DNA of 48,841 bases, from assembly GCA_902799745.1 (NCBI GenBank), contig CADCBQ010000023.1, positions 1-48,841 of the forward strand, read 5' to 3'. This DNA comes from Fibrobacter succinogenes. Lineage in GTDB: Bacteria; Fibrobacterota; Fibrobacteria; Fibrobacterales; Fibrobacteraceae. The notes below the pieces were generated by a model. It searched no databases. It had not been told where the DNA came from and worked only from the letters and a program-made list of their open reading frames with translations. Below are positions 42,840 to 48,841 of this stretch, piece by piece; positions within the stretch are counted from its first letter, which is position 1; each line of letters opens with the position of its first letter. A program made the translations under genes and the position numbers.

Positions 42840-43613
42840 TTATCGCTCGTACTGTCTAAATATTTTTTCTTTCAATATAAATAATGTGGCAACAATTTTT
42901 CCAAGGAGTTTACCCCCAACAGCCTCATATTGTTTCTTTATTTCTTTATATCGCTTTTGATATGGAGATTCCCAGGTTCCTGTAAACCAATGTATAGCAT
43001 AATTATCTTTTGATGATTTAATATTCAAACTCAGATTATTTAGCGGAGAGAAAAAATCTGAAGAAAAAACGTAAAATTTTCTACCGTCATCATACGATTT
43101 AGGGATGTAGTCTATTTTTGTTTCTACAAGCCCTAGTTTTTTTACAGAATTCTTTAATACCAAGGGGGCAAGATATTCGTCTTTATAAAGCTTTTCTGTT
43201 TCGAATTCAGTATTTTTAAAAAACAGCAAACTTTGCTTAACCCATTCTTGCCCGCTTTGCGCGCCAATTACTGCAGCCTCAAAAACATCGTTTCTTGATT
43301 CTCTTCCCACAAAATAGGGCAAATGAAGAAACGAATCGAAGCTTTTCTTTACTTCAACATCACTGTCTAAATATATGCCGCCATATTTGTACAAAGCGAA
43401 CAGTCGTATATAATCTGATGCGGGAGGCCATTTTTCCACGGCACAAGCCTGCTCCACCCACGGAACAGAATGGATGTCAAATCGGTTTTGATCCCATAAC
43501 ATCAACTCATAATCAGGAAGTTTTTCTTTCCAACTTTGAATGCAATGCTGTACTAGTTCCGGATACGGATCTCCACTCAACCAGCAATAATGAATAATTT
43601 TAGGTATAGGCAT
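42840..43613 (-). CDS. GT32-type glycosyltransferase, copy A
   Basis: The protein has 257 aa. MPIPKIIHYCWLSGDPYPEL and ASDYIRLFALYKYGGIYLDSDVEV (DxD motif) are typical of the Gly_transf_sug/GT32 family. About the first 90 residues are very close to those of the next gene upstream, copy B, while the C-terminal halves differ. One base separates the two genes. The protein transfers a sugar from a nucleotide donor. The different second halves suggest different acceptors. Confidence 0.9.
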   Translation of the reverse strand: MPIPKIIHYCWLSGDPYPELVQHCIQSWKEKLPDYELMLWDQNRFDIHSVPWVEQACAVEKWPPASDYIRLFALYKYGGIYLDSDVEVKKSFDSFLHLPYFVGRESRNDVFEAAVIGAQSGQEWVKQSLLFFKNTEFETEKLYKDEYLAPLVLKNSVKKLGLVETKIDYIPKSYDDGRKFYVFSSDFFSPLNNLSLNIKSSKDNYAIHWFTGTWESPYQKRYKEIKKQYEAVGGKLLGKIVATLFILKEKIFRQYER

Positions 43614-43614
43614 A

Positions 43615-44400
43615 TTATTTCATTCTAACTTTTCTTGAAATTTTTCTAAATGTTTTGACAAAACCTTCATAACGAAGATTTATAGGAACTATAGCAAACA
43701 AAGAAATCAGTTCACCAATTTTTTCTCCAAAGGTTCGACAGAGAATCGTCCTTAACTTCACGTATTTTTGTTGCGCAACCGAATGCCATGAGCCATTAAA
43801 ATGGTGAATGCAATAAGTATTCTCGGTCATTTGCAACTCCAGTGTTCGTGTATTTTTAGGACTAAAATAATCCATAGGGAGCACTTCAATTTTAGAGTCA
43901 CTAAATTTATTTATCACTAATGACAAGAGCGTCGGCAGTGTCATCGGGTCCAAGACTCCCTTGTCATCAAGATAGTTATGGGTAGCAAAATAGTCCATAG
44001 CCTCTTTTACTATCGGATTTCCCTTTTCACACCCAAACGCAGCCGCCTCAATTGAATCACGATTTTCTGTTTTATCAGGAGTATGCTCTTTTCCAAAGAA
44101 ATAGGATCGATTTAACAAATTATCAAAAGCCTTGATAACCTCGACATCGCAATCCAAATAAATCCCACCATAATTATAAAGAGCGTAAAGTCGTATATAA
44201 TCCGACGCTGGGGCCCACTTCTTTACAGCACAGGCCTGCTCCACCCATGGCACAGAATGGGTATCAAAGCGGTTCTTGTCCCAGAGCATAAACTGGTAGT
44301 CCGGAAGTCTTTCCTTCCAACTCTGCATACAACGCTGAACCAGTTCCGGATAAGGCTCACCGCTCAACCAACAAAAATGAATAATCTTGGGTATAGACAT
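43615..44400 (-). CDS. GT32-type glycosyltransferase, copy B
   Basis: The protein has 261 aa. MSIPKIIHFCWLSGEPYPEL and ASDYIRLYALYNYGGIYLDCDVEV resemble copy A, with roughly four in five residues identical by eye over the N-terminal 95. The later part (CIHHFNGSWHSV) keeps the conserved His-Trp end of the fold. It is the first gene of the minus-strand glycosyltransferase group and the edge of the AT-rich cassette. Composition returns to normal beyond it. Confidence 0.9.
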   Translation of the reverse strand: MSIPKIIHFCWLSGEPYPELVQRCMQSWKERLPDYQFMLWDKNRFDTHSVPWVEQACAVKKWAPASDYIRLYALYNYGGIYLDCDVEVIKAFDNLLNRSYFFGKEHTPDKTENRDSIEAAAFGCEKGNPIVKEAMDYFATHNYLDDKGVLDPMTLPTLLSLVINKFSDSKIEVLPMDYFSPKNTRTLELQMTENTYCIHHFNGSWHSVAQQKYVKLRTILCRTFGEKIGELISLFAIVPINLRYEGFVKTFRKISRKVRMK

Positions 44401-44420
44401 ACAATATTTATTATTTATAC

Positions 44421-44449
44421 AAAAAGTTCCCCTAAAAGGGGAACTTTTT
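44421..44449 (-). terminator. Strong, probably bidirectional terminator after the pilin gene
   Basis: AAAAAGTTCCCCT and AGGGGAACTTTTT form a 13-bp stem around a short A loop (44434-44436). T runs follow on both strands. It ends the pilin transcript before the glycosyltransferase group. Confidence 0.9.
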
Positions 44450-44477
44450 GTAACATAAATCGCTAAACCGACTCAGA

Positions 44478-44969
44478 TTACCAACCGGTAGAGGTCAGAC
44501 GTTCGAAGTTCGGAGTGAGCGGAGAGCAGTTGGTAGAATCGCTATAGGCAGCCTTGTAAAGAACCGGACCACCTGCACCAGCACCGCTCTTGTTTTCCTT
44601 AACATTAATCGTCCAAGTAGCCTTAGCCTTGCAATCGTTCAATTTTGCGATTGCCGTGGCAACCCAACCAGACGTAGCGTTCAAGCCTTCCAAAGCTGTG
44701 GTACCTGCACTCAAGCCACCTTGGTCATATTCGAACGAAGCAGAATTCGCCATTGTATAACCAATCTTGGTCCAGTTACCAACAGTGGTTCCAGATTCGG
44801 ACACAAATGCATCCTGCAGCTTGACATATTCACCTGCTGCCGGACCGATTTCAGAAGCCTTGGACTTTGCAATCATGCCGAACAGTTTCGGTACTGCGAC
44901 GGCGGCCAAGATGCCCATGATCACGATCACGACCATCAATTCGATAAGGGTAAAACCTTGCTTTTTCAT
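44478..44969 (-). CDS. Type IV pilin-like protein
   Basis: A 163-aa protein. The class III leader is MKKQG, with cleavage before FTLIELMVVIVIMGILAAVAVPKL, the hallmark N-methylated helix with Glu at +5. The globular part has two Cys (NDCKAKA and TNCSPL) that could form the C-terminal disulfide loop. It would be assembled into a type IV pilus or pseudopilus. AAGGAG lies 6 nt upstream of the ATG at 44969. Assembly genes (pilB, pilC, pilD) are not in this window. Confidence 0.93.
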   Translation of the reverse strand: MKKQGFTLIELMVVIVIMGILAAVAVPKLFGMIAKSKASEIGPAAGEYVKLQDAFVSESGTTVGNWTKIGYTMANSASFEYDQGGLSAGTTALEGLNATSGWVATAIAKLNDCKAKATWTINVKENKSGAGAGGPVLYKAAYSDSTNCSPLTPNFERLTSTGW

Positions 44970-45030
44970 AGTGTACTCCTTGTTGATTTGTTACACACTT
45001 TTTTGAGCGTTATTGCTCGTTTATGTCCCT

Positions 45031-45059
45031 AATATACAACTTATTTTTTCAAAAAGCAA
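45031..45059 (-). promoter_or_regulatory. Promoter of the pilin gene
   Basis: On the minus strand TTGCTT (45059-45054), 17 nt and TATATT (45036-45031). The leader is about 55 nt and contains GAGC-AATAAC-GCTC. Upstream are four copies of GACAAA (minus strand) at 45064-45069, 45085-45090, 45118-45123 and 45136-45141. Confidence 0.75.
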
Positions 45060-45276
45060 TAGGTTTGTCAAAAATTTTTGCACTTTTGTCAAACTTTTTT
45101 CTCGATTCCGTCTCGTTTTTGTCACAAAAAATTACTTTGTCCTAAAACAAGCTTTTTAGAGAAACCGCTTTTTTAGTCAAATTTCGCCGTATTTAGGTTA
45201 CAAATTTGATGTAGTATATATACAAAAATATTTCACAAATGGGGGCGGCTTGGCAAAAAAAATGTAAAATTTTTAT

Positions 45277-45287
45277 TCCAACTTGGA
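45277..45287 (-). promoter_or_regulatory. TCCAAGTTGGA motif upstream of the pilin gene
   Basis: On the minus strand TCCAAGTTGGA is followed by ATAAAAA. The same motif, followed by GTAAGAAAAA, lies at 46007-46017 in front of the second pilin-like gene on the plus strand. Each is oriented toward its pilin gene, at 308 and 98 bp. Confidence 0.5.
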
Positions 45288-45296
45288 CTAAAAAAG

Positions 45297-45321
45297 ATAA
45301 AAACCCGGCTTTCGCCGGGTT
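45297..45321 (-). terminator. Terminator of the toxin-antitoxin pair
   Basis: AACCCGGC and GCCGGGTT (45302-45309 and 45314-45321) with loop TTTC. On the minus strand TTTTTATCTTTTTT follows. Confidence 0.85.
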
Positions 45322-45346
45322 CTAAAAGACTCTTTTAGGGTACCAA

Positions 45347-45616
45347 CTACGCAACTTCGATGTCAAGATTGCTTTCGTTGTAGCGTTTGACTACCGAATT
45401 GAGCAAAGTCTGATACGGAATGCCAACGCGTTCAGCCTTCGCCTTGAACGCCTCCAAGACTCCAGGATCAAAACTCGTTCCGACTTTAGTCTTGCGTTTC
45501 TTAACAATAGCAATAGCTGCAGCCATCGAAGGTACCGGAGGCATAGCGGTCCCCGCATTATCACCCGTCTCTTCGTACTCTTTTTCAAGAGCCAAAGCAA
45601 GTTCTTTATCTGTCAT
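45347..45616 (-). CDS. Probable antitoxin with ribbon-helix-helix end (BrnA/CopG-like)
   Basis: The protein has 89 aa. The C-terminal part (KTKVGTSFDPGVLEAFKAKAERVGIPYQTLLNSVVKRY, about residues 42-79) looks like a ribbon-helix-helix DNA-binding domain with the IPYQTLLNSV block seen in BrnA-like antitoxins. The N-terminal half is acidic and flexible. It begins 4 bp after the DUF4258 gene, the order toxin then antitoxin. It likely neutralises the toxin and represses the operon (inference from family). Confidence 0.8.
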   Translation of the reverse strand: MTDKELALALEKEYEETGDNAGTAMPPVPSMAAAIAIVKKRKTKVGTSFDPGVLEAFKAKAERVGIPYQTLLNSVVKRYNESNLDIEVA

Positions 45617-45620
45617 ATTT

Positions 45621-45848
45621 TTACCTCCTTGGGAAAAGCGTTATTAGAGTATCCGTGAACGCATTATAGACCAATCTAAATTTGCGTTCATCAAACACTG
45701 TATCAACCAAAATTACAGAGTTGTCAAAGTCAGATGTTTCCCAAGAGGTAATCGGCCCATTGGAATTAAAGAAAGACCTTACTTGTTCTTCGGAAACACC
45801 CCTCTCGTCCATTCTCTGTTTTGCGTGTTCACTTATTTTTATGTTCAT
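45621..45848 (-). CDS. DUF4258-like small toxin candidate
   Basis: A 75-aa basic protein. ISEHAKQRMDERGVSEEQV is the H-A-x-x-R-M-x-x-R-G block of DUF4258-type proteins, which resemble small RNase toxins such as RelE/BrnT. It ends in RLVYNAFTDTLITLFPRR. It is paired with the ribbon-helix-helix gene. The start at 45848 keeps the conserved His but lies directly at the -10 box of a perfect promoter, so the real start or promoter is uncertain. Confidence 0.78.
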   Translation of the reverse strand: MNIKISEHAKQRMDERGVSEEQVRSFFNSNGPITSWETSDFDNSVILVDTVFDERKFRLVYNAFTDTLITLFPRR

Positions 45849-45877
45849 AATATATATTTCTATCTAGATATTGTCAA
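45849..45877 (-). promoter_or_regulatory. Consensus promoter abutting the toxin start codon
   Basis: On the minus strand TTGACA (45877-45872), 17 nt and TATATT (45854-45849) are followed immediately by the ATG at 45848. With the usual 6-7 nt to the start of transcription, this ATG would not be in the mRNA. Confidence 0.7.
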
Positions 45878-45891
45878 GATATTTTGTTTAA

Positions 45892-45953
45892 GCGTGAAGC
45901 TGATTCACGCCCTCTTTATTAACACGCTTTTTGGAGCCAACCGGAACCCGGTT
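45892..45953. other. Two hairpins in the toxin to pilin intergenic region
   Basis: GCGTGAA-GCTGA-TTCACGC (45892-45910) and AACCGG-AAC-CCGGTT followed by TTCTT (45939-45953, plus strand). The second looks like a terminator but no plus-strand gene precedes it. AACACGCTTTTT occurs twice, at 45921-45932 and 45984-45995. A small RNA is possible but not shown. Confidence 0.4.
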
Positions 45954-46006
45954 TTCTTGTAAAACTTTTGTAAAAAGGAAAAAAACACGCTTTTTCGCCC
46001 TTATAT

Positions 46007-46066
46007 TCCAAGTTGGAGTAAGAAAAATGCCACTTTTTTGACAATCGTCACAGACGCGTGTAAAAA
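46007..46066 (+). promoter_or_regulatory. TCCAAGTTGGA motif and promoter of the second pilin-like gene
   Basis: The TCCAAGTTGGA motif (46007-46017) is followed by TTGACA (46038-46043), 17 nt and TAAAAA (46061-46066). The leader is about 45 nt and contains AAGGAGG before the start. Confidence 0.55.
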
Positions 46067-46114
46067 TTTGTTTTATATTTATGTCGTTGAGCCTCATTAA
46101 GAAGGAGGTGTTTT

Positions 46115-46906
46115 ATGCTGACTGAAAATTTCAAGAAAAAAAACAAGTGGAAGAGCGGCTTCACCATCATAGAACTGATGGTGGTAATTGTCATTATCAA
46201 CGTGCTTTCGGGCGTGGCCGTGCCGAAGCTTACTGACTACATCGAACAAACAAGACAAAGAATCGACCTTATGAAACTTTATTACCTACGCGACGCCCTT
46301 AACAGAGCCATGTACGAAGGCGATATACTTGATATCAACGAAAACACAACCTGCAGCGGTAAAACAACCAACAAAGACAACTTAAGCAAATTTTTAGCCA
46401 GTGCAGACGGTGTAACATTGTTCATTATCGAACTGCATGACATACTCCCGGCCAATTACCAACCAAACAACGAAAACCGATTCAAAGACGGCCAAAACAT
46501 GTGCGGAATTCTTACAGGCGGCGGTTTTTGGGCCGACGCTCTTAAAGACGCCGGTTTCGGCGCTGTAGCCAACATCCTCATAGACCGACAAAACAACAAT
46601 TATCAAAATCAAAAAAATAAAGGTTACACCGCCTACAAAGTAAAAATCAACAACCAAGATTGGTGGAGAACATTCCCAACGCAGCCTCTTTTTGTCAGTA
46701 GAGCCCTAAACGGAGACCCAACCGCCGCCATAACCGGAGTCGGCGGACAAAATAGATACAAATTTAAAATCAGGTGGACCGGAGGAAACGAAAAGACACA
46801 TTCTCTTGAAGTTTTCATACAGAGCGCACAAGGCACCGACACCGGAAAGCCTTTCACAACGCGCCAAGGCATCTGTTTTTCGACTGAAAAAGGTCTCTGT
46901 AATTAA
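46115..46906 (+). CDS. Large type IV pilin/pseudopilin-like protein
   Basis: A 263-aa protein. The leader is long (MLTENFKKKNKWKSG), then FTIIELMVVIVIINVLSGVAVPKL with the Glu at +5. The exported domain of about 200 residues is larger than that of a normal pilin and has four to five Cys (TTCSG, NMCGI, GICFS, GLCN). AAGGAGG lies 6 nt before the ATG at 46115. It may be a minor or tip pilin, or a secretion-system pseudopilin. It is followed by its own terminator. Confidence 0.85.
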   Translation: MLTENFKKKNKWKSGFTIIELMVVIVIINVLSGVAVPKLTDYIEQTRQRIDLMKLYYLRDALNRAMYEGDILDINENTTCSGKTTNKDNLSKFLASADGVTLFIIELHDILPANYQPNNENRFKDGQNMCGILTGGGFWADALKDAGFGAVANILIDRQNNNYQNQKNKGYTAYKVKINNQDWWRTFPTQPLFVSRALNGDPTAAITGVGGQNRYKFKIRWTGGNEKTHSLEVFIQSAQGTDTGKPFTTRQGICFSTEKGLCN

Positions 46907-46932
46907 TAGCTTTCTACAACCAAACCTTTCCT

Positions 46933-46968
46933 GCCGCCCCCTCTAAAAACGGGCGGCCTTTCTTTTTA
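46933..46968 (+). terminator. Terminator after the second pilin-like gene
   Basis: GCCGCCC and GGGCGGC (46933-46939 and 46951-46957) are followed by CTTTCTTTTT. Confidence 0.85.
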
Positions 46969-46984
46969 CTACTTTATAGTCACT

Positions 46985-47341
46985 ATGAGTGAAAACTGTC
47001 TTTTCTGCAAAATCATCAAGGGTGAAATCCCTTCCAAGAAAATCTACGAAGACGACGACGTGTTCGCCTTCTACGACATTGCCCCGCAGGCCCCGGTACA
47101 CTTTTTGGTAGTGCCGAAGCGCCACATTTCGACCATCATGGACATGCAGCCGACCGACTGCGAACTGGTGGGCAAGATGCTCTACCGCGCACAAATTATC
47201 GCCAAGGAACTCGGTATCGAAGAAACGGGCGCTCGTTTTGTGTTCAACTGCAAGGCCGACGCAGGCCAGACGGTGTTCCACATTCACCTGCATGTGCTTG
47301 GCGGCCAGGTCATGGGTTGGCCTCCGTTCCCGAAAGACTAA
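46985..47341 (+). CDS. HIT family nucleotide hydrolase
   Basis: The protein has 118 aa. CLFCKIIKGEIPSKKIYED is the typical HINT/PKCI start with a CxxC pair. HIHLHVLGG is the histidine-triad catalytic motif near the C-terminus. It hydrolyses AMP-linked substrates such as adenosine phosphoramidates. recO starts directly after its stop, so the two are coupled. TATAGT lies 4 nt before the ATG, with no Shine-Dalgarno. Confidence 0.94.
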   Translation: MSENCLFCKIIKGEIPSKKIYEDDDVFAFYDIAPQAPVHFLVVPKRHISTIMDMQPTDCELVGKMLYRAQIIAKELGIEETGARFVFNCKADAGQTVFHIHLHVLGGQVMGWPPFPKD

Positions 47342-48118
47342 ATGATCAAAACCCGCGCGATAGTACTCCACCGGTTTGCGTATAGCGACTCTAGCTTTAT
47401 CGTGAAAGCGCTCACGGAAGAGTGCGGCGTGGTGAGTTTTATCATAAAGGGTGCCAAGCGCAAGGAGTCACCTTTTAAGGGGGCGCTTGACCCGCTGGCA
47501 CTCTCCGAGGTGGTGTTCAGGCAGAACCCGAATGCCGAGTTGCAGTTCATTAAAGAGGCGTCGATTATCAACTGGCACGGTGAGCTGCGGAATTCCCTGT
47601 TAAACTTGGCGGTAGCGCAGGTGATGGCAGAGATCGTGCTGCGGTATGCGCCGCCAGCCACACCGATTCCCGAAGAGTTCGCCTTGCTAAAGCAGGCGCT
47701 TGAGGAGTTCGACTCCCCCGCTGCAGGTGCTACGGGTGCCGACTCGGTATTCAGCCGCTGGTTGCTCAATATTTGCGACTTGTGGGGCTACCACCTGGAA
47801 CTTGGCGTGTGCAGCCGCTGCGAAAAGGTGCTTACGGAACCCGCAGCGGACTTTTTCCCGGAATCGGGCGCGCTCATTTGCAAGCAGTGCCAGGGTGTAC
47901 AGAGCGCACGTGCCCGCGCAGAGACATTGCAGGGGCTCTGGGAACTGAATTTAGCGCAAAACAACCCCGAGCAGGCGCTACAAAAACTCACGGGTCGCGA
48001 TTTTGTGGAGAACGCTTTGCTATCTTATCTGCGCAATCACATCGGATTCCTGAAAGAAATCCATTCCCTTTCATGGCTACAGGAGGTTCGTAAGTTATGC
48101 TCAGCCCAATCGACATAA
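47342..48118 (+). CDS. recO: DNA repair protein RecO
   Basis: The protein has 258 aa. The OB-fold N-terminus is MIKTRAIVLHRFAYSDSSFI then KGAKRKESPFKGALDPL. A helical domain follows, with a zinc site CSRC and CKQC at about 155-185. It loads RecA with RecR onto SSB-coated DNA. Its ATG abuts the HIT stop. Its 3' end overlaps panB by 22 bp. Confidence 0.94.
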   Translation: MIKTRAIVLHRFAYSDSSFIVKALTEECGVVSFIIKGAKRKESPFKGALDPLALSEVVFRQNPNAELQFIKEASIINWHGELRNSLLNLAVAQVMAEIVLRYAPPATPIPEEFALLKQALEEFDSPAAGATGADSVFSRWLLNICDLWGYHLELGVCSRCEKVLTEPAADFFPESGALICKQCQGVQSARARAETLQGLWELNLAQNNPEQALQKLTGRDFVENALLSYLRNHIGFLKEIHSLSWLQEVRKLCSAQST

Positions 48119-48841
48119 AGAACAAGAAAGCTAAAGGCGAAAAAGTTTCGATGGTCACCGCCTACGACTACGCTTTTGCCCAGATGGCAGAGGCGGCAGG
48201 CGTAGACCAGATTTTGGTAGGCGACAGCCTAGCAAACACCATGCTCGGCTACAAGAGCACCCGCGAGATCGGCATGAACGAGATGCTGATTTTTGTGGCG
48301 GCAGTTTGCCGCGGTGCACCCAATACCCACGTGGTGGCCGACATGCCCTACCTAAGCGACAAGGACCCGCAAACGGCATACGATAACGCTCGCCGCTTTA
48401 TGGACGTGGGGGCTTCTTGCGTAAAAATCGAGGGCACTCCTGCGGGCGTGCACGAATACCTGCTAAGCCACGACATTCCTATTTGCGCGCACCTCGGACT
48501 TTTGCCGCAGACGGCCGAAAACTTCAAGCAGAAGGGCCGTACCGAAGAAGAAGCGGCCGCAATCATCGAGGCTGCCAAGTACGTAGACAGCCTGGGTTGC
48601 TTCGAGATAGTGCTGGAGCACATTCCCGAAGAGCTTGGCACCAAGATTACCGGCATGGTGAACGCGGTGACGATCGGTATTGGCGGCGGAAAGTTTACAG
48701 ACGGTCAGGTGTTGGTGATGCACGACGCCTTGGGCATGCACCCGCGCAAGCTGCCACCGTTTGCAACGAAGTTCGTCGACATGTATAGTCTTGGTGTCGA
48801 AGGATTCAAGAAGTACATCGAGAGCGTACAAGCCGCCGGGA
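48097..48841 (+). CDS. panB: 3-methyl-2-oxobutanoate hydroxymethyltransferase (3' partial)
   Basis: About 248 residues are present and the gene runs off the window. VSMVTAYDYAFAQMAEAAGVD, ILVGDSLANTMLGY and ICAHLGLLPQT are typical PanB blocks, with the metal-binding Asp in VGDS. EGTPAGVHEYL and IGIGGGKFTDGQVLVMHDALG follow. It makes ketopantoate for pantothenate and CoA. AGGAGG lies 10 nt before the ATG at 48097, inside recO. Confidence 0.95.
   Translation, partial: MLSPIDIKNKKAKGEKVSMVTAYDYAFAQMAEAAGVDQILVGDSLANTMLGYKSTREIGMNEMLIFVAAVCRGAPNTHVVADMPYLSDKDPQTAYDNARRFMDVGASCVKIEGTPAGVHEYLLSHDIPICAHLGLLPQTAENFKQKGRTEEEAAAIIEAAKYVDSLGCFEIVLEHIPEELGTKITGMVNAVTIGIGGGKFTDGQVLVMHDALGMHPRKLPPFATKFVDMYSLGVEGFKKYIESVQAAG

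Larger units (their letters stand above)
44970..45346. other. 377-bp region without a gene
   Basis: This stretch holds the pilin promoter and leader, four GACAAA copies, the TCCAAGTTGGA motif (45277-45287) and the terminator of the toxin-antitoxin pair (45297-45321). The middle is very AT-rich. No reading frame with a plausible start was seen. Confidence 0.7.

Noticed and set aside
45240..45275. Possible sigma-54 promoter (TTGGCA...TG) in the pilin upstream region
   Set aside because: The -12 half lacks the GC and the spacing does not fit; a TTGCTT-17-TATATT promoter nearer the gene is better.

Overview
The window looks like chromosome from a Fibrobacter (rumen or gut cellulolytic Fibrobacterota). 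The reasons are a TIGR02147-type regulator paired with a lipoprotein, secreted plant cell-wall enzymes (GH54, GH9, CE8, PL10, GH3) with Fibrobacter-like C-terminal tails, and a monomeric isocitrate dehydrogenase. This assignment is by pattern recognition only. No tRNA, rRNA or CRISPR array was seen.

Layout. 1-540: 3' end of a class I fumarase, with a second copy of its last codons 144 bp downstream. 543-4483: secreted GH54 arabinofuranosidase, divergent from a TIGR02147 protein plus lipoprotein pair. 4480-11855 (minus): lipid cluster yceD-rpmF-plsX, then fabD-fabG-acpP and rnc. A GH9 cellulase sits between plsX and fabD, where fabH is common in other bacteria. 11926-16690: orphan RND-type adaptor, CDF metal transporter coupled to an M16 peptidase, and an unrecognised soluble protein. 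16738-25267: a palindromic dispersed repeat, pectinesterase, pectate lyase, isocitrate dehydrogenase and a GH3 glucosidase, together a pectin/xylan/cellulose theme.

25306-44400 is a surface-polysaccharide locus. It holds WecE (dTDP-Fuc4N synthesis), an ATP-grasp ligase, a Gfo/Idh oxidoreductase, a membrane GT2, a GT-C-like membrane protein, an LtaS-like phosphotransferase, Wzm and Wzt of an ABC O-antigen exporter, a nucleotidyltransferase-kinase fusion, a methyltransferase and four further glycosyltransferases. Two accessory modules interrupt it: a RhuM-PLD-like gene and an AbiEi/AbiEii toxin-antitoxin operon that separates wzm from wzt. From about 37.4 kb, inside wzt, to 44.4 kb the DNA becomes strongly AT-rich, which suggests an exchangeable serotype cassette.

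44478-46906: two type IV pilin-like genes flanking a DUF4258-type toxin-antitoxin pair. 46985-48841: HIT hydrolase, recO and the start of panB.

The most unusual signals are regulatory. (1) The RhuM gene and the AbiE operon share one leader: a perfect TTGACA-17-TATATT promoter, a hairpin with a conserved 12-nt loop and covarying stem, and a Shine-Dalgarno touching or next to the stem. (2) About 315 bp between wzm and abiEii holds six different perfect or near-perfect palindromes. (3) Many genes have TATATT only 6-10 nt before the start codon and no Shine-Dalgarno, which points to leaderless mRNAs.
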